Shown: piece by piece, positions 60,840-64,000 of the stretch | Layout: each line of letters starts with the position of its first letter | Numbering within the stretch: position 1 is the stretch's first letter | Origin: G051903925 sp051903925 | GTDB taxonomy: Bacteria; Pseudomonadota; Alphaproteobacteria; Zavarziniales; Zavarziniaceae | Assembly: GCF_051903925.1 (NCBI RefSeq) | Contig: NZ_CP173678.1 | Coordinates: forward strand, 1,798,001-1,862,000 | Length of the DNA stretch: 64,000 nt | Direction of reading: 5' to 3' | Program-made: the position numbers and the translations under genes | Notes under the pieces: model-generated | Databases searched by the model: none | Seen by the model: only the letters and a program-made list of their open reading frames with translations | What the model was told of the DNA's origin: nothing

Positions 60840-61868
60840 ATGAACAAGCGGCGGAACACGTCCGCACGGGGCGGAGCGGAGCCGGCGCCGCCCGCGGAGC
60901 CGCAGGGACCCGACCTGACGGCGGCCTGGGGCTCGGCGGCGGACAAGATCAAGCAGGGGGGACGCAGCATGCGGTTCACGGTCATCCTGGGCATCATTGG
61001 CGCGATCTTCGTGATGGTTGCGCTGGCGTCGACCTACTACACGGTCGACCAGGGCGAACTGGGCGTCCAGTTGCGGAACGGTCGCGTGATTGCCGTGGCG
61101 GAGCCCGGCCTGCACTTCCAGATCCCGATGATCGACAGCGTGGTGATCATGTCGACGCGGACCGAGAAGCTGACCGAGGATCAGGTCTCGACCTATTCCC
61201 GCGACATCCAGGAGGCGATGCTGCGCATCTCGGTCAACTATCGCCTGGACCCGTCGAAGGTCGAGGCGGTCTATTCCAGCCTGGGCCGTGGTGGAGAGGA
61301 TCGCATCATCCGGCCGGCGGTCATGCGCCGGGTCAAGGAGGTGATGGGCCAGTACGATGCCCGCACCATCGTCGCCGACCGCGCCAAGCTGGGCGTCGCG
61401 ATCGAGGAGGCGGTGCGCCAGTCGGTGGAGCCGCACGGTTTCCTGGTCGAGTCGGTGCAGATGGAGAATGTCGACTTCTCGCCCGCCTATGAGCAGGCGA
61501 TCGAGAACGCGATGCAGGCCCAGGCCCTGACGCAGAAGGCGCAGCAGGAACTGGAACTGCGCCGGGTGGAGGCGCAGAAGGCGGTCGTCGATGCCGAGGC
61601 CCAGGCCAAGGTCCGCCTGGCCCAGGCCCAGGCCGACGCCGAGGCGGTGCGCCTGCGCGGCCAGGCCGAGGCGGAGGCGATCAAGGCGCGGGGCGACGCG
61701 CTGCGCGACAATCCGAACCTGATCGCGCTGACCCAGGCCGAGCGCTGGGACGGCCGCCTGCCCAGCACCATGCTGCCCGGCGGGGCGGTGCCCATGCTCA
61801 GCCTGGGCGGCAATGCCGGCGTGCCCGCGACGGGGGTGCCGGCTGGTGGCTTCGGGATCGGCCAATGA
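60840..61868 (+). CDS. SPFH/Band 7 (prohibitin-type) membrane protein
   Basis: A 342-residue protein. A charged 44-residue cytoplasmic start precedes a membrane helix (FTVILGIIGAIFVMVALAS), then the SPFH domain (about 70-220: DQGELGVQLRNGR, EPGLHFQIPMIDS, LRISVNYRLDPSKV). A long coiled coil follows (VEAQKAVVDAEAQAKVRLAQAQADAEA), and the Gly-rich C terminus is flexible. It resembles HflK/prohibitin proteins that form membrane microdomain scaffolds and often control FtsH-type proteases. No ftsH or hflC is adjacent. The next gene overlaps its stop by four bases. Confidence 0.88.
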   Translation: MNKRRNTSARGGAEPAPPAEPQGPDLTAAWGSAADKIKQGGRSMRFTVILGIIGAIFVMVALASTYYTVDQGELGVQLRNGRVIAVAEPGLHFQIPMIDSVVIMSTRTEKLTEDQVSTYSRDIQEAMLRISVNYRLDPSKVEAVYSSLGRGGEDRIIRPAVMRRVKEVMGQYDARTIVADRAKLGVAIEEAVRQSVEPHGFLVESVQMENVDFSPAYEQAIENAMQAQALTQKAQQELELRRVEAQKAVVDAEAQAKVRLAQAQADAEAVRLRGQAEAEAIKARGDALRDNPNLIALTQAERWDGRLPSTMLPGGAVPMLSLGGNAGVPATGVPAGGFGIGQ

Positions 61869-62029
61869 TGCGCGCAGCAGCACCCCTGCTGCTGGTGGTG
61901 GGCCTTGTCCTGCTCGCCATTGGCGGGGCCGGCTATCTGCGGCACGAGGGGCGGCGCAGCGGACGCCAGTTCTACCTGGGCCTGGGCATCCTGGTGGCGG
62001 CCGTGGGCGGGACGTTGCTCCTGGCTTGA
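61865..62029 (+). CDS. Small membrane protein of 54 residues, overlapping the SPFH gene
   Basis: A short gene read from the ATGA overlap with the SPFH stop. It has two hydrophobic helices (PLLLVVGLVLLAIGGAGYL and LGLGILVAAVGGTLLLA) separated by a short basic loop (RHEGRRSGRQF). I know no family for it. The overlap suggests translational coupling with the SPFH protein and perhaps a shared complex. The codon bias is as strong as in the neighbours. Confidence 0.65.
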   Translation: MMRAAAPLLLVVGLVLLAIGGAGYLRHEGRRSGRQFYLGLGILVAAVGGTLLLA

Positions 62030-62035
62030 GGTGCC

Positions 62036-62062
62036 GATGCAACAGCCGCCGGGTGTTGCATC
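62036..62062. promoter_or_regulatory. Stem-loop after the small membrane gene
   Basis: Perfect 9-bp arms (GATGCAACA and TGTTGCATC) around a 9-base GC loop, starting 7 bases after the stop. There is no T-run. It may end the SPFH transcript or be an operator for the terC gene downstream. Confidence 0.45.
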
Positions 62063-62302
62063 CCGCGCACGGAACCGCATGCGGGTGTTGGCATTTTTGC
62101 GCTGCGGTGCTAGATCACCGCGCGCCAGGACCGGGCCCCTCTGGCAGGGTCGTCGACGTTTCGTCGGTGACCTTGTGATGTCGGACTGGACATTTGTCGG
62201 AGTGGCTCGAAACGGCAGCCACCAGCATCAGCCCGTCGCATCGGGCCTGCTGGGGACGCGTCGATGCGGGCTGCCCCTTCCCGTTCCTTCGGAAAGGCGT
62301 CC

Positions 62303-62965
62303 ATGTTCGACTTCCTGACACCCGATGCGCTGGCGGCCCTGGCCCAGGTCGTGATGATCGACCTGGTCCTGGCGGGCGACAATGCGATCGTGATCGGCCT
62401 GGCGGCCGCCGGCCTGCCGCGCGACCAGCGCAACAAGGCGATCCTGATCGGCATCATCGCCGCGACCATCCTGCGCATCGCCTTTGCCGGCATCACCACG
62501 CAGCTCCTGGCCATTGTCGGGCTTCTCCTGGCCGGTGGCGTGCTGCTGCTCTGGGTGTGCTGGAAGATGTGGCGCGAACTGCGCTCCGGCCACGAGCACG
62601 ACGCCCACGTGGCCGAGGAGGCGCTGGCCGACCAGGACCTGAACAAGGATGGCACGGTCGCCGGTTCCGCCCCGCGCAAGACCTTTGCCCAGGCCGCCTG
62701 GCAGATCGTCGTCGCCGACATCACCATGTCCCTGGACAATGTCCTGGCCGTGGCGGGGGCGGCGCGCGAGCACCCCTGGGTGCTGGTGTTCGGCCTGGGC
62801 CTCTCGATCGCGCTGATGGGCATCGCCGCGACCTTCATCGCGCGCCTGCTGCAGAAGCACCGCTGGATCGCCTATGTCGGCCTGGCCGTCATCCTCTATG
62901 TGGCGCTCGACATGATCTATCGCGGTGCACTCGAAGTCTGGCCGCATCTCCAGTCGGCCACCTGA
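62303..62965 (+). CDS. TerC/YjbE family membrane protein with EF-hand-like loop
   Basis: A 220-residue TerC-family protein with about seven membrane helices. The paired acidic helices are QVVMIDLVLAGDNAIVIGLA and VVADITMSLDNVLAVAGAA, which line a metal pathway in the family; several members export manganese or act in calcium-linked tolerance. The cytoplasmic loop between them carries HEHDAHVAEE and a DLNKDGTV stretch at residues 112-119 resembling an EF-hand. The ATG at 62303 follows GGAAAGG. The 273 bases upstream hold a stem-loop and a weak promoter-like TTGGCA-N17-TAGATC, but no riboswitch that I can recognise. Confidence 0.87.
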   Translation: MFDFLTPDALAALAQVVMIDLVLAGDNAIVIGLAAAGLPRDQRNKAILIGIIAATILRIAFAGITTQLLAIVGLLLAGGVLLLWVCWKMWRELRSGHEHDAHVAEEALADQDLNKDGTVAGSAPRKTFAQAAWQIVVADITMSLDNVLAVAGAAREHPWVLVFGLGLSIALMGIAATFIARLLQKHRWIAYVGLAVILYVALDMIYRGALEVWPHLQSAT

Positions 62966-62974
62966 TCCGGCCGG

Positions 62975-62997
62975 GAGGGCGGCCCCGGGCCGCCCTC
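62975..62997. terminator. Bidirectional hairpin between convergent terC and M24 genes
   Basis: Perfect 9-bp arms (GAGGGCGGC and GCCGCCCTC) around a 5-base loop, 9 bases after the terC stop and 11 before the M24 stop. A C-rich run follows on the plus strand, with no T-run. Its position between convergent genes suggests a shared terminator. Confidence 0.55.
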
Positions 62998-63008
62998 TCC
63001 CCCCCTCG

Positions 63009-64000
63009 CTACCCCACGACGGTCAGCACGTTGGGGTGGGCGGAGAGGATGCGCGCGTCGTCGGCCGTGAACAGGAAGCTGTCGATGCCGAAATACTGGC
63101 CCTGGTGCCGTGGCATGAAGAACTGGTTCTCGTAGTTGACGCAGGTACCGGCTTCGAACGAGCGGTCGGCATTGGTTTCGGACAGCGGGTCATAGATGAA
63201 CTTGCCGACCCAGTCCGGGGGGAAGGCAATGCCCATCTCGTAACCGCCAATCCAGCCCCTGTCGTCCCAGATGCCCTGGTCCTCGTACCAGGCCTTCATC
63301 GTGCGATTGAATTCACCGACATTGAGGCCCGGCTTCAGCAGGCCCTTGATGACGTCGACCGAGGCCGAGACCTTGGCCGCGGCCGCAGCCAGGTCGGGCG
63401 ATGGCTCCCCCACGACGAAGCTGCGCGCCAGGTTGACGTGGTAGCGCTTGAAGACGCCGCACAGGTCGACCAGCACCATCTCGCCGGGCTTCAGCGTGCG
63501 GCGCGTGGCAACGCCGTGAAGCGCATTGGTCTTGCGCCCCGACAGGACGGGCATGACGTTGCCCGGATGCTCGCCGCCCGCAGCACCCATGGCGCGGATC
63601 ATCTCGCCATAGATCTCAAGCTCCATCACACCGGGGCGCATCGCTGCGCGGGCCGCCGCCATGCCGACATCGGCGATGCGCGCCGCCTCGCGCAGGCAAT
63701 CCACCTCGGCCGGCGACTTCACCCAGCGCTGGTCGCGCAGCAGTTCGGTCCCGTCGACCACGGGGCGGCCGGCACCCTCGAACGCTGCCTGAAGCTCGGC
63801 CCCGATCATGCGGTTGGGGCGATAGGACCAGAATTCCATGCCCACCGTGCCGGTCAGCCAGCCCGCGGCACGCAGCTCGTCGATGACGAAGCCCGTGCTG
63901 CCGCGCAGCGCCGTGCGCGGGAAGAAGCGGACGTCGCTGGAGCGGGTGAAGATGCGGCCGCAGATCGCCTCCCGCTCGCTGTCGAAGCGGATGAAGTGAT
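63009..64000 (-). CDS. M24-family (creatinase/Xaa-Pro peptidase fold) protein, partial, with altered metal site
   Basis: The frame is open to the window edge, so the 5' end is missing; about 330 residues are visible. The pita-bread fold is recognisable from ELEIYGEMIRAMGAAGGEHPGN, ALHGVATRRTLKPGEMVLVDL and GYEMGIAFPPDWVG. In classic M24 enzymes two metals are held by two Asp, a His and two Glu. Here the first Asp (VDL) and one Glu (VNYEN) remain. The second Asp position is Asn (YHVNLARSF), the His of the GHG-type motif is Tyr (GYEMG), and the last Glu position reads GIDSF. The GYxxGxxFPPDW segment resembles ectoine hydrolase-like members. Function is uncertain. Confidence 0.72.
   Translation of the reverse strand, partial: HFIRFDSEREAICGRIFTRSSDVRFFPRTALRGSTGFVIDELRAAGWLTGTVGMEFWSYRPNRMIGAELQAAFEGAGRPVVDGTELLRDQRWVKSPAEVDCLREAARIADVGMAAARAAMRPGVMELEIYGEMIRAMGAAGGEHPGNVMPVLSGRKTNALHGVATRRTLKPGEMVLVDLCGVFKRYHVNLARSFVVGEPSPDLAAAAAKVSASVDVIKGLLKPGLNVGEFNRTMKAWYEDQGIWDDRGWIGGYEMGIAFPPDWVGKFIYDPLSETNADRSFEAGTCVNYENQFFMPRHQGQYFGIDSFLFTADDARILSAHPNVLTVVG

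Noticed and set aside
62063..62302. Possible yybP-ykoY manganese riboswitch before the TerC gene
   Set aside because: TerC genes often carry this element, so I looked for its conserved GGGGAGTAG-type block and the paired downstream block. Neither is visible.

Overview
The window is GC-rich throughout, with codon third positions almost all G or C, and densely packed with genes on both strands. The gene set points to an alphaproteobacterium, probably of Rhodospirillales type: a CtrA cell-cycle regulator divergent from fliI-fliJ, an aa3-type cytochrome oxidase operon with ctaB, ctaG and SURF1, a bamD-recN-ligA cluster, a def-fmt-truA cluster, tamA-tamB, bactofilin, DUF2336 and a twin-arginine-exported polyamine-type binding protein. 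The genus cannot be fixed from sequence alone. I see no insertion sequence, prophage, CRISPR array or rRNA. There is one tRNA (Asn).

Layout. 1-1013: 3' part of an intracellular PHA depolymerase gene. 1018-8189: a response regulator, then a five-gene minus-strand unit (GntR regulator, Tat-exported binding protein, ATPase and two permeases joined by 4-nt overlaps), divergent from an amidase across a perfect palindrome; this reads as a regulated uptake and catabolism locus for an amine or amide. 8202-15441: a degenerate methyltransferase-like protein, a DUF808 membrane protein, a cytochrome P450, a hybrid PAS histidine kinase, tRNA-Asn and an AruH-like aminotransferase. 15449-26027: a DUF442-type phosphatase-like gene with pyrD, tamA-tamB, a thioesterase, a lipoprotein, bactofilin and an EI24-type membrane protein. 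26199-31630: a PfkB/adenosine kinase-type sugar kinase, a membrane adenylate cyclase with a ferredoxin domain, ctrA, fliI and fliJ. 31643-38101: DNA repair and envelope genes (Tag-like glycosylase, GNAT, ligA, recN, bamD) and an XRE regulator.

38102-49086: a possible small ORF, a tandem-hotdog thioesterase, a thiolase-like protein, a medium-chain reductase, a DAO-type oxidase, arsC, CsbD, recR, an unknown gene, def-fmt-truA and tldD, with a five-copy 16-bp tandem repeat between truA and tldD. 49537-57357: a colinear respiratory unit coxB-coxA-ctaB-coxF-like-ctaG-coxC-DUF983-SURF1-M32 carboxypeptidase, mostly coupled by overlaps. 57615-64000: a Fae-family protein without the catalytic His, DUF2336, two small membrane or exported proteins, DUF1272, an SPFH protein with an overlapping 54-aa membrane protein, a TerC-family protein and a partial M24-type peptidase homologue.

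Most of the window is ordinary chromosomal content. The parts that deserve a second look are family members with altered active sites (Fae-like, PyrD, M24, methyltransferase-like), the heme/ferredoxin-type adenylate cyclase, and several perfect inverted repeats that look like operators.
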